Both the position numbers and the translations under genes were made by a program. The notes beneath the pieces were generated by a model. That model worked only from the letters and a program-made list of their open reading frames with translations. It did no database searches and was not told where the DNA came from. From Candidatus Margulisiibacteriota bacterium (GTDB taxonomy: Bacteria > Margulisbacteria > Marinamargulisbacteria > UBA817): DNA of 36,837 nt. The DNA is taken from NCBI GenBank assembly GCA_016779165.1, contig JADHOE010000012.1, positions 1 to 36,837 on the forward strand, in the 5' to 3' direction. Shown here piece by piece: positions 16,855 to 24,288 of the stretch. How positions within the stretch are numbered: the stretch's first letter is position 1; the number at the start of each line of letters is the position of its first letter.

Positions 16855-17604
16855 ATGATGCGTCAACGATTTGCCCAAGCGGCTTCTTCTTATGATCAAT
16901 ATGCAACTATTCAGGAATTATCGGCTGCATTAATTTCAAATGTTACATTAACTCATCAACCCAAACGCATATTGGATATTGGTTGCGGCACAGGGTATTT
17001 AACACAACAAATGGCCAATCAATACCCACAATCATCCATTGATGCGGTGGATGCATCAGCGTCGATGATCAACCAGTTCATGGGGCGAAATTTAAGAAAT
17101 GCACGCCCGATATGCATGCAATATAGTGACTTTTTACCAGGCGGCCAATATGATTTAATTGTATCAAATGCGGCGTTGCATTGGATGAATATCCCCCAAT
17201 CATTGGCTAATATGTCATTACAGCTAGCCAAAACAGGTGTTGCTATATTTACCATTTTTGGCCAAGGAACATCGCCCGAGTTGCGGCAACTTTTACCATT
17301 AATTCATCGGCCAAAATGGGTGGTGTCCGACACATTTATGACGGAAGAAGAAATCACATATTGTGGTCAATCAAGCTTTAAATCGTGGTGCATCACACGT
17401 CATCAACAAACGCAGCGTTTTGATTCAATAATGGATATGATGACCACGCAAAAGCACACAGGGGTTAATGCCAAATTGCATAGCGAGGGGTTGTGGACCC
17501 CAAGGCAATTAAAAATATTGGAAGATGCCTTTATGGTGCATTATGGCCAAATTCAGTTAAGTTACGATATTTTTCTATGTGTAGGACAAAATGCCGATGG
17601 TTAG
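16855..17604 (+). CDS. bioC: Malonyl-ACP O-methyltransferase
   Basis: 249-residue class I SAM methyltransferase. BioC methylates malonyl-ACP so that fatty-acid synthesis can make the pimeloyl chain of biotin. The N-terminus (RQRFAQAASSYDQYATIQ) is the typical BioC signature, motif I is LDIGCGTGYLTQQM near residue 42, and YDLIVSNAALHWM follows. Neighbours bioD and bioA support the call. ATG 16855 is followed by a second in-frame ATG, and either could serve. The 3' end overlaps bioD by 14 nt. Confidence 0.93.
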   Translation: MMRQRFAQAASSYDQYATIQELSAALISNVTLTHQPKRILDIGCGTGYLTQQMANQYPQSSIDAVDASASMINQFMGRNLRNARPICMQYSDFLPGGQYDLIVSNAALHWMNIPQSLANMSLQLAKTGVAIFTIFGQGTSPELRQLLPLIHRPKWVVSDTFMTEEEITYCGQSSFKSWCITRHQQTQRFDSIMDMMTTQKHTGVNAKLHSEGLWTPRQLKILEDAFMVHYGQIQLSYDIFLCVGQNADG

Positions 17605-18265
17605 GTTAACGCTCCAGGCCGACGATGCGTTGGATCAATCAAGCAAAGTGGTATGCATTACAGGTACTGGTACTGGTGTTGGAAAAACAGTCGTTACGGG
17701 GTTATTGGCAAAAGAATATGGTAAAAGCGAATTGGTAGTTACCCAAAAATGGGTACAATCTGGCGATCTGCAATCACCAGACATACAAGTGCATGATGCA
17801 TTATCAAATCAAACCTGCGGCGACGAGTGGGCGGCACAACGGCAAGTGTATTCATTTGAACACCCCGTGTCCCCTCATTTGGCTGCTGAGTTATCCAATG
17901 CATCGGTTGACATTAATGCATTGATGAATGCTACCCATGTTCTTAAAGAGAATTTTGATCGTGTATTGGTTGAAACCAGTGGTGGTATTATGGTGCCCCT
18001 CACACGACAGCATTCATTTGCAGATGCACTCTCAATGATGAGTATTCCCACAATTGTTGTGGTTCCAAATCAGCTGGGGTGTATCAACCATGCGTTACTA
18101 ACATTATCCATTCTTCAAGCAAAGCATATTCCAGTAATGGGGTTTATTATGAATCATTGGGGGTTAAAAATCGATGCAATGCACCACGATAACCCCCGCA
18201 TTATTGCTGACATGAGCAATGCCAACTACTTAGGGGATGTTTGGTGTTGTGACGAAACGCCTTAA
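17591..18265 (+). CDS. bioD: Dethiobiotin synthetase
   Basis: 224-residue P-loop enzyme that closes the ureido ring of dethiobiotin from DAPA, CO2 and ATP. The Walker A is GTGTGVGKTVV at about residues 25-35. KWVQSG gives the conserved KP/QxG-like segment, and VETSGGIMVPL is the second phosphate and metal motif. It starts inside bioC (14 nt overlap) at ATG 17591; ATG 17597 is a possible alternative. The reaction follows the family; the substrate comes from BioA encoded next. Confidence 0.93.
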   Translation: MPMVRLTLQADDALDQSSKVVCITGTGTGVGKTVVTGLLAKEYGKSELVVTQKWVQSGDLQSPDIQVHDALSNQTCGDEWAAQRQVYSFEHPVSPHLAAELSNASVDINALMNATHVLKENFDRVLVETSGGIMVPLTRQHSFADALSMMSIPTIVVVPNQLGCINHALLTLSILQAKHIPVMGFIMNHWGLKIDAMHHDNPRIIADMSNANYLGDVWCCDETP

Positions 18266-18271
18266 CGTTAA
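18262..18271. promoter_or_regulatory. 10-bp palindrome at bioD end
   Basis: TTAACGTTAA is a perfect palindrome spanning the bioD stop codon, upstream of the bioA promoter. It could be part of a regulator site or chance. Confidence 0.2.
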
Positions 18272-18288
18272 CATAGGGATTTGTTGTA

Positions 18289-18317
18289 TTGACCAAGCTT
18301 GCTTGGAATTTTAGACT
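18289..18317 (+). promoter_or_regulatory. bioA promoter with operator-like palindrome, leaderless type
   Basis: TTGACC (18289-18294), a 17 nt spacer and TAGACT (18312-18317) form a near-consensus sigma70 promoter. The -10 ends 6 nt before ATG 18324, so the mRNA would start on the ATG. The spacer holds a perfect inverted repeat CCAAGC-TT-GCTTGG (18293-18306), which overlaps the end of the -35 and would suit a repressor. As RNA it could also be a short hairpin. Confidence 0.6.
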
Positions 18318-18323
18318 TTGTTA

Positions 18324-19628
18324 ATGAAGCCTTTAATCAATGATTGGTTAGCAAACGATTTGGCCCACAATTGGCATCCTTTCATGCAAATGAAAGATTT
18401 TGAAACGTACCCTCCAAAGCGTATTATCCGTTCAGAGGGCATTCGGTTGTTTTCCGAGGACACCTGGTATTACGATACGATTTCAAGCTGGTGGTGTAAT
18501 ATTTTAGGTCACCGGCATCCAGCCCTTGTACAGGCAATGGTCGATCAATTGGATCGTTTGGATCACATTATGTTTGGTAACTTTACACATGATGGCGCCA
18601 TTGAGTTATCAAAAAAGCTGGTTGAAATAACGCCAAATGGGTTAAATCATGTGTATTATTCGGATAATGGGTCCACAGCAATAGAGGTTGCCATTAAAAT
18701 GTCATTGAATTATTGGCATAACCTCAACCAATCCAAAAAGACAGCCATGGTGAGTTTTTCAGGGTCTTATCACGGGGATACCATTGGCGCCATGAGTGTC
18801 AGTGGTGTTGCTCAATTTAATTCAGTGTTTAAGCCACTCATGACACCATCTATATGCCTACCAAATCCATCCAATAATGAATCAGCTGCCATTCAGGCAC
18901 TGCATGATTATTTAAAAACGCACGCGGATCAAGTCGCCGCAGTTGTTGTTGAGCCCTTGCTTATGGGGGCTGGTGGCATGCAAGTAACAACACCGAATTT
19001 TTTTAAAGAGGTAAGGCAATTGACCCAGCAGTTTAATGTACATTTAATTTCGGATGAAGTGGCCACAGGTTTTGGCCGATTGGGGTCAATGTTTGCTTCA
19101 CAAATGGCCAATGTTACCCCAGATTTTTTGTGTTTATCAAAAGCCCTAACCAATGGCCAATTACCGTTAGCGGTAACACTGTTAACCAGTGATATTTACC
19201 ATGCATTTTATGCTGATTTTGATGACAATAAAACGTTTTATCATGGCCACACATTTACAGCAAACCCATTGGGGTGCGCCGTTGCAAATGAAACACTAGC
19301 GGTTCTTGATAGCATTGATTGGACATCCAATGTTAATCATCTTCATGTAAAGCTAAGTGCTGAATTCCATGAATTGTGTGATCGTTTTCGATTTTTATCC
19401 AACCCCAGGGCCATTGGTGCTGTGGCTGCTGTTGATGTGACATCTACCACCCATCGCGCGCTATTTAAGCTGTCACAATTGGCATTTGACTATCATCTAA
19501 CCATTCGACCAATTGGCCAAAGCATCTATTTATATCTTCCTATTGTTACAACATCTGAAGAATGTGATGATATTCTTGATCGGCTTAATCAATGCTTAAC
19601 ATATGCTGAACAGATGATTCTATTTTAA
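18324..19628 (+). CDS. bioA: Adenosylmethionine--8-amino-7-oxononanoate aminotransferase
   Basis: 434-residue PLP-dependent class III aminotransferase making DAPA from KAPA. Motifs: NDLAHNWHPFMQMKDFE at the N-terminus, typical of BioA; SSWWCNILGHRHPALVQAM; YYSDNGSTAIEVAIK; LISDEVATGFGRLGS; and the PLP-lysine segment LSKALTNG with Lys273. I chose ATG 18324 over TTG 18318 because the promoter -10 ends at 18317. It has its own promoter although it lies 58 nt after bioD. bioF and bioB are not in the window. Confidence 0.96.
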   Translation: MKPLINDWLANDLAHNWHPFMQMKDFETYPPKRIIRSEGIRLFSEDTWYYDTISSWWCNILGHRHPALVQAMVDQLDRLDHIMFGNFTHDGAIELSKKLVEITPNGLNHVYYSDNGSTAIEVAIKMSLNYWHNLNQSKKTAMVSFSGSYHGDTIGAMSVSGVAQFNSVFKPLMTPSICLPNPSNNESAAIQALHDYLKTHADQVAAVVVEPLLMGAGGMQVTTPNFFKEVRQLTQQFNVHLISDEVATGFGRLGSMFASQMANVTPDFLCLSKALTNGQLPLAVTLLTSDIYHAFYADFDDNKTFYHGHTFTANPLGCAVANETLAVLDSIDWTSNVNHLHVKLSAEFHELCDRFRFLSNPRAIGAVAAVDVTSTTHRALFKLSQLAFDYHLTIRPIGQSIYLYLPIVTTSEECDDILDRLNQCLTYAEQMILF

Positions 19629-19645
19629 AAAGCGCATGATTCAGC

Positions 19646-19651
19646 TATAAT
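19646..19651 (+). promoter_or_regulatory. secG promoter -10, leaderless type
   Basis: A perfect TATAAT ends 7 nt before secG ATG 19659, predicting transcription from about the start codon. The -35 region (TTTTAA near 19623) is poor. No Shine-Dalgarno precedes secG. Confidence 0.5.
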
Positions 19652-19658
19652 TTATGCT

Positions 19659-19880
19659 ATGCAAACAGGGTTATTGGTTTTAGAAATCATCTCAGGGGTT
19701 CTTTTAATTGGCGCCATATTATTGCATTCACCTAAAAGTGAAGGCATGGGGGCCATTGGTGGTCAGGCCCGTTCGTTTAAACCACCAACGGATGACATGG
19801 AATCTGGGCTAAAAAAGTTAACCTTTATATTGGCCCTGTTATTTTTTGGTACAGCCTTGCTTTTGGGCCTTTTCTTCTAG
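19659..19880 (+). CDS. secG: Protein-export membrane protein SecG
   Basis: 73 residues. Two transmembrane helices (about 4-24 and 52-72) flank a loop with the SecG-type sequence HSPKSEGMGAIGGQA and KPPTDDMES. SecG is the small accessory subunit of SecYEG. The loop lacks the usual Gln-Xaa-Gly-Lys-Gly form but keeps the glycine-rich pattern. It leads a unit of envelope biogenesis genes, and its stop is followed directly by bamA. Confidence 0.88.
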   Translation: MQTGLLVLEIISGVLLIGAILLHSPKSEGMGAIGGQARSFKPPTDDMESGLKKLTFILALLFFGTALLLGLFF

Positions 19881-21614
19881 GTGATGAATCGCATAATTTG
19901 GGGCGTTCTTCTTGGGTTTTCAGTTGTTGTTTACCCACTTGATTTAACACTAAATACCCAATTGGATGAAAAATTAGACCAAATTAGCAAAAAAGAGCAG
20001 TCGCAAACACTGTTTAAGTTTAATGTGCTTCGTTCGATTGAAATTAAAGGGTTGAATCAAATTTCTGAAGACATTGTCCGAAATGAGCTAATGGTTTTTA
20101 AAGGAGATATCTTAAATCCTTATGTGGTTAGTCGAAACCTAAAGCGCATCAAAGCCATCGGCTATTTTGATGATGTTGAATCTCAATTAATTGATTTTGA
20201 GGGGGGAAAGAAATGGGTAATTACCGTTAAGGAAAACCCTATTGTGAATCAAATAGTAATCAAAGGCAACGACAGTATCAATTCCGACGTTATTATTGAT
20301 CAGGTTGAGACCAGTGGTGGTGAGGTATTTAATTTTGGCACCATTCGAACTGATATCCTCAATATTGAAGACCACTATAAATCCGAGGGATTTTTATTTA
20401 CAAAAGTTAGTAAAGTAGATTTGCCAACATATCAAGACCCAACCTTGGTTTTTTATGTTGAAGAAAGCCAATTTGATTCCATTGATGTTTCCGGCAACAC
20501 AAAAACAAAAGACTATGTTATTCTTCGCGAAATTGACATCAAAACGGGTGATAAAGTCAACGAAGTTGAGCTCAAAAAGAATTTGGGCCGTGTTTTCAAC
20601 CTTAACTATTTTTCAGAAGTTGTTCCGGATCTTATGCCATCACCAGCAACCAAAAATGCGTATGACTTACTGATTAATGTCAAAGAAAAGTCGACAGATA
20701 GCATTAATGTTGGTGGTGGTTGGGGGCAGCAAAATGGTGGGTTTCTATACTCTGACTTAAATATTAATAATTTTTTAGGAACGGGTCAGTTAATTGCATT
20801 AAGGGGGCAGTGGGGTGGTAGAGTTCAAACGTATCAGTTTAAATATTTTAATCCTTGGATGTTTGGAGAACGTCGATCATTGACGTACAGGGCATGGAAC
20901 ACGAAGGGGAGTTTTGGTTTTAACAACATGTTGTCTAGTGGCTATCGGCCAGAAACGCGGTATGGGATGGATGTTGCGGTTGGCCTACCGCATTCTTACG
21001 AGCTTCGTTCAACCCATAAAGCCAAGATAGAAAATGTCTATGTATCAGAAACGGATAGTACACGGTCGTATTCAATTCAAAGTTATGCCTATTCATTGAG
21101 TTATGATACAAGGGACATAAAATTTAGCCCACTGAATGGGGTGTACCATTTTGTCACTATCGAAAATGGGTTTAAATTAAAATCGAACGCGTTGCAATTT
21201 ACACGATACGACGCCAGTTTTTCCAATTTTTTTCAAACGGCTGAAAAACAAACCATTGCCACACGTCTGATGATTGGGAAAATCAATGGAAACATTGAGA
21301 TGACTGAATATTACTATATTGGCGGACCAAATACTGTTCGTGGTTACATTGAGTACCCTTATTCATTTGGTTTTGGTCGGGCACAATTGTTGGGCAATGT
21401 TGAATATCGTTTTTTATTGAGTGATATCATCCAGTTTTTATTTTTTGTTGATGCCGGTTGGGCAAGTTCCATGGGCAGTGATTTTACCAAAGGGAAAGTG
21501 GGCAAAGGGGTTGGCTTTAGAATAAACTCTCCGCTGGGGCCAATTCGTATTGATTTTGGTATTGACGAATTGGGTGAAATGAGAACACACTTTAATATTG
21601 GACATATTTTTTGA
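19881..21614 (+). CDS. bamA: Outer membrane protein assembly factor BamA, short three-POTRA form
   Basis: 577 residues, against about 800 for proteobacterial BamA. A signal sequence (RIIWGVLLGFSVVVYP) is followed by three POTRA domains (residues about 47-118, 120-195 and 198-272), then an Omp85 barrel of about 300 residues. The conserved VRGY motif of loop 6 (NTVRGYIEYPYSFGFG) and a terminal Phe (NIGHIF) are present. It inserts beta-barrels in the outer membrane. GTG 19881 and ATG 19884 are both possible starts, the latter being likelier by codon. The fit of bamA-skp-lpxD supports the assignment. Confidence 0.93.
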   Translation: MMNRIIWGVLLGFSVVVYPLDLTLNTQLDEKLDQISKKEQSQTLFKFNVLRSIEIKGLNQISEDIVRNELMVFKGDILNPYVVSRNLKRIKAIGYFDDVESQLIDFEGGKKWVITVKENPIVNQIVIKGNDSINSDVIIDQVETSGGEVFNFGTIRTDILNIEDHYKSEGFLFTKVSKVDLPTYQDPTLVFYVEESQFDSIDVSGNTKTKDYVILREIDIKTGDKVNEVELKKNLGRVFNLNYFSEVVPDLMPSPATKNAYDLLINVKEKSTDSINVGGGWGQQNGGFLYSDLNINNFLGTGQLIALRGQWGGRVQTYQFKYFNPWMFGERRSLTYRAWNTKGSFGFNNMLSSGYRPETRYGMDVAVGLPHSYELRSTHKAKIENVYVSETDSTRSYSIQSYAYSLSYDTRDIKFSPLNGVYHFVTIENGFKLKSNALQFTRYDASFSNFFQTAEKQTIATRLMIGKINGNIEMTEYYYIGGPNTVRGYIEYPYSFGFGRAQLLGNVEYRFLLSDIIQFLFFVDAGWASSMGSDFTKGKVGKGVGFRINSPLGPIRIDFGIDELGEMRTHFNIGHIF

Positions 21615-21625
21615 GGAGGAACATG

Positions 21626-22069
21626 ATGAAACTGATAATAATTATTTTAGGGGTGGTTATGACCACAGGGTTTACTCATGCAGAGGCCATTGGTTTTGTG
21701 GACATGCAAAAAGTATTTGTGAATTATAAAGAAACTGATCAGCATCGAAAGGATTTTGAAAAAAAGCAGGAAGCATTAACCAAGGAGCTTGAAGAAAAGA
21801 AAAAGCTGGTTGAAAAGGCTCAAAAAGACAATGCAAAGCCAGAGGAAATCCAAAAACTGGTCATGGAGATTCAGGAAGAATTGCAACCAAAACAAGAAGA
21901 GCTAATGCAACTAAACGGTCAGATTATGGCTAAAATACGTTTGGATATCATTAAATCAACCAAAAAAGTAGCCAAAGAATACGGCATTGATTTGGTGCTT
22001 GATCAACAAGCGGTGCTTAGTGGCGGGTTCGATTTAACCGATTTTGTACTTGAAGATTTAAATGATTAA
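21626..22069 (+). CDS. skp: Periplasmic chaperone OmpH/Skp
   Basis: 147 residues. A signal peptide (KLIIIILGVVMTTGFTHAEA) precedes IGFVDMQKVFVNYKETDQHR, the OmpH family start. Two long charged coiled-coil helices follow (to about residue 100), then the C-terminal YGIDLVLDQQAVLSGGFDLT segment. It carries unfolded barrel proteins to BamA. GGAGG at 21615-21619 is 6 nt from ATG 21626 and 3 nt from ATG 21623, so 21626 is preferred. It begins just after the bamA stop. Confidence 0.93.
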   Translation: MKLIIIILGVVMTTGFTHAEAIGFVDMQKVFVNYKETDQHRKDFEKKQEALTKELEEKKKLVEKAQKDNAKPEEIQKLVMEIQEELQPKQEELMQLNGQIMAKIRLDIIKSTKKVAKEYGIDLVLDQQAVLSGGFDLTDFVLEDLND

Positions 22070-22075
22070 CTAACA

Positions 22076-23065
22076 TTGAAACTGTCAGATATTCATTCCA
22101 TCGTAGGGGGGGACTACATCAATCCCAACGAAGAAATTACGATTACAGGCATTCAGTCATTGGAGCATGCTGGGCCGTTTGATATTGCCTTTGTTTTTCG
22201 TGGTCTCCCAGAAAGTAATGCCGTCTCAGCTGCAGCAATTGTAACAAAAACACCGATAACAACATTATCTATTCCTCAAATTATTTCAAATAACCCCCGA
22301 TTGGCCATGACCAAATTGCTGCAAGCATGGGTAGCCAGAGAGGCGGCCCAAGGTGTTGACCATGCCACACATATGTTGTCATCTGTGCATGAGTCAGTAA
22401 CATTAACGGCGCCTGTTCATATTGGTGCATTTGTGTCCATTGGAAAAAATACTCGCATTGGATCAAATACCATCATTCATCCAAATGTAACCATTGGTGA
22501 TGATTGCATCATCGGCAATGATTGTACCATTCACTCAAATGCAAGCATTTACAATAAAACAATCATTGGAAGCCATTCCATTGTTCATTCGGGCGCTGTA
22601 CTGGGAGGCGATGGGTTTGGCTATGAAAAGGTGGCACAATCTTGGGAAAAGATACCTCATATTGGTAGCGTGGTGGTTGGAGATAACGTGGAAATTGGCT
22701 GTAACGCTTGTATTGATAAAGGGTGTTTGGGGCCCACACGCATTGGCAATGGGGTCAAGCTCGACAACTTTGTGCATATTGCACACAACTGTTGCATTGG
22801 TGATAGCACTGTAATTGCTGGTGGAACGTTGGTTGGTGGCAGTGTTGTTATTGGTAGCCAATGCATTATTGCTGGAAATGTTGCCATTGCTGACAATCGC
22901 ACGATTGAGGACGGTGCTACAGTTTTGGGAAATGCCGGAGTAACAAGAAATATTTTGAAGGGGCAAGTTGTTTCAGGTTTTCCCGCAAGGTTGCACAAAG
23001 ATAATTTGAAAAAGAATGCGTTTTTAAACCGTTTGTATGATCAAGCAATTGAAAATAAACCGTAA
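22076..23065 (+). CDS. lpxD: UDP-3-O-(3-hydroxyacyl)glucosamine N-acyltransferase
   Basis: 329 residues. The N-terminal uridine-binding domain (LSDIHSIVGGDYI, then TGIQSLEHAGPFDIAFV) is followed by a left-handed beta-helix of hexapeptide repeats from about residue 105 to 300, with the catalytic His segment FVHIAHNCCIG and the GGDGFGYEK loop. It adds the N-linked hydroxyacyl chain in lipid A synthesis, so the cell makes LPS-type lipid. The start is TTG 22076, 6 nt after the skp stop, with no Shine-Dalgarno; family alignment requires it. A run of seven G (near 22106) lies in codons 10-13. lpxA and fabZ do not follow. Confidence 0.95.
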   Translation: MKLSDIHSIVGGDYINPNEEITITGIQSLEHAGPFDIAFVFRGLPESNAVSAAAIVTKTPITTLSIPQIISNNPRLAMTKLLQAWVAREAAQGVDHATHMLSSVHESVTLTAPVHIGAFVSIGKNTRIGSNTIIHPNVTIGDDCIIGNDCTIHSNASIYNKTIIGSHSIVHSGAVLGGDGFGYEKVAQSWEKIPHIGSVVVGDNVEIGCNACIDKGCLGPTRIGNGVKLDNFVHIAHNCCIGDSTVIAGGTLVGGSVVIGSQCIIAGNVAIADNRTIEDGATVLGNAGVTRNILKGQVVSGFPARLHKDNLKKNAFLNRLYDQAIENKP

Positions 23066-23080
23066 AACAGTCAAAATAAG

Positions 23081-23746
23081 ATGATGGTTCAGTTTCTTTT
23101 TTTAATTATTTTCTCCATATCTGTGTTTGCAAGCCCCACAATCTATGGCCCCACGGGGTTAATTGAGATGCCATCTGCCCAATCCATTGCATACAAACAA
23201 GTGAATTTTGCTGTTGATTATGCCTTAAATAACGATGAAGAGGGCGAGTCAAAAAATAATTTTTTCTACAAGTTTAATTTGGGGTCCTTTGAAAATTGGG
23301 AGCTCGGTATTCTTGGCGGATCTTTCCTAGATGAAGGCGTGTTTGTCAATATGAAATATTTTCTAATGTCAAATCAAGAGGAAAACCCGCTTTCAATTGC
23401 GGCTGGCCTTGAGCGGATAGGTTCAAATTCAGATTTAGCAACATATTTAGTGACATCAAAGCGTTTTGATGGTGGCTTGCATGGCCATTTTGGCTTTAAG
23501 GCGTACCTGCAAGACAGCTTGTATGCATCTGCGATGCTTGGATTTGAATATTTTTCTGATGAAAAGGTGTCGTTTTTAGTTGATATTACAGGCGAAAAAA
23601 ATGAAGCTTATGTGTTAAATGGGGGAACAAAAATTTTTATAGACCCTGATGTTTCGCTTAGGATTTACTTGGTTGATATTACTAAAAATAGAGCGGCACA
23701 AGAAACCTTGTATACATTTGGTTTGTCCATCAGTAAGTATATTTAA
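23081..23746 (+). CDS. Secreted small beta-barrel-like protein with YjbH-type N-terminus
   Basis: 221 residues. A signal peptide (VQFLFLIIFSISVFAS) is followed by PTIYGPTGLIEMPSA, which recalls the start of YjbH/WbfB-type outer-membrane proteins, although those are far longer. The rest alternates Gly and aromatic residues with hydrophobics (FKAYLQDSLYASAMLGFEYF) and reads as antiparallel strands. It is likely periplasmic or outer-membrane. ATG 23081 and ATG 23084 are equally possible starts. It lies 15 nt after lpxD and may be in the same unit. Function is unknown. Confidence 0.68.
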   Translation: MMVQFLFLIIFSISVFASPTIYGPTGLIEMPSAQSIAYKQVNFAVDYALNNDEEGESKNNFFYKFNLGSFENWELGILGGSFLDEGVFVNMKYFLMSNQEENPLSIAAGLERIGSNSDLATYLVTSKRFDGGLHGHFGFKAYLQDSLYASAMLGFEYFSDEKVSFLVDITGEKNEAYVLNGGTKIFIDPDVSLRIYLVDITKNRAAQETLYTFGLSISKYI

Positions 23747-23770
23747 CATGCCATAAAAATTATGGTAAAG

Positions 23771-23776
23771 TATAAT
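23771..23776 (+). promoter_or_regulatory. Candidate -10 before the thrS unit
   Basis: A perfect TATAAT ends 11 nt before the GTG at 23788. An AAGG (23777-23780) lies between and could act as a ribosome binding site only if transcription starts upstream of it. No good -35 was seen. Confidence 0.35.
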
Positions 23777-23787
23777 AAGGTTAAATA

Positions 23788-24288
23788 GTGAATCAAATTA
23801 TTGAAGTAAAACTTGTTAAAAAAAACATCAATTTTGTAGCAACCGCCTCTCTTTTTCCTTCGTGCAAAGGGGTTGGAAAAACAAAAAAAGAAGCCCTTTC
23901 TAAATTGTCCCATTCAATTTCAAGGTTCATTTCTGGCCACATTAAAAGCACGTTATCAACGTTATTTTCGTCCAATAACTACACGCAGGTTGTTCTTGAT
24001 CAGACAACTCTTGGGCAGTCTCAAACCTTGGCGTTTCATTTGAATCACGGCGAACCCAGTGCGCAGAAAACATTTTTGTTTAAAGTGCCCTCCATTGAGC
24101 AAGAGGATGCCACATCAAGTAGTATTGAATCAAGTGTTGAATTGCCAGAGTATGATTCAATATTAAATAAATCAATTATTGCTGAAGAAAATGATGCCCA
24201 AGCAGATATTCTTGAGCTTCTTGGGCATGACCGACCTTCTCAAGATTCTGATGAGATTATTTTTGGATTTCCATTGAACTTTAACTAA
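23788..24288 (+). CDS. Small HicB-like protein of unknown function, coupled to thrS
   Basis: 166 residues with no signal peptide. The first 55 residues (IEVKLVKKNINFVATASLFP, SCKGVGKTKKEALSKLSHSI) show the pattern of a HicB-type partial RNase H-like fold: two strands, a Gly-rich turn with C-x-G-x-G, then a helix starting T-x-x-E-A. The remainder is acidic and Ser/Asp/Glu-rich, probably flexible. GTG 23788 is the first usable start. Its stop overlaps thrS ATG as TAATG, so the two are probably coupled. There is no HicA partner beside it. The family link is tentative. Confidence 0.6.
   Translation: MNQIIEVKLVKKNINFVATASLFPSCKGVGKTKKEALSKLSHSISRFISGHIKSTLSTLFSSNNYTQVVLDQTTLGQSQTLAFHLNHGEPSAQKTFLFKVPSIEQEDATSSSIESSVELPEYDSILNKSIIAEENDAQADILELLGHDRPSQDSDEIIFGFPLNFN

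Noticed and set aside
22100-22115. Seven-G run in lpxD (and seven-C run in the nuclease gene) as phase-variation sites
   Set aside because: The runs are short and fall in conserved Gly and Pro codons; both frames are intact.
22535-22998. Minus-strand frames of 113-143 codons in lpxD
   Set aside because: They mirror the hexapeptide repeats of lpxD, and have no promoter or ribosome binding site.
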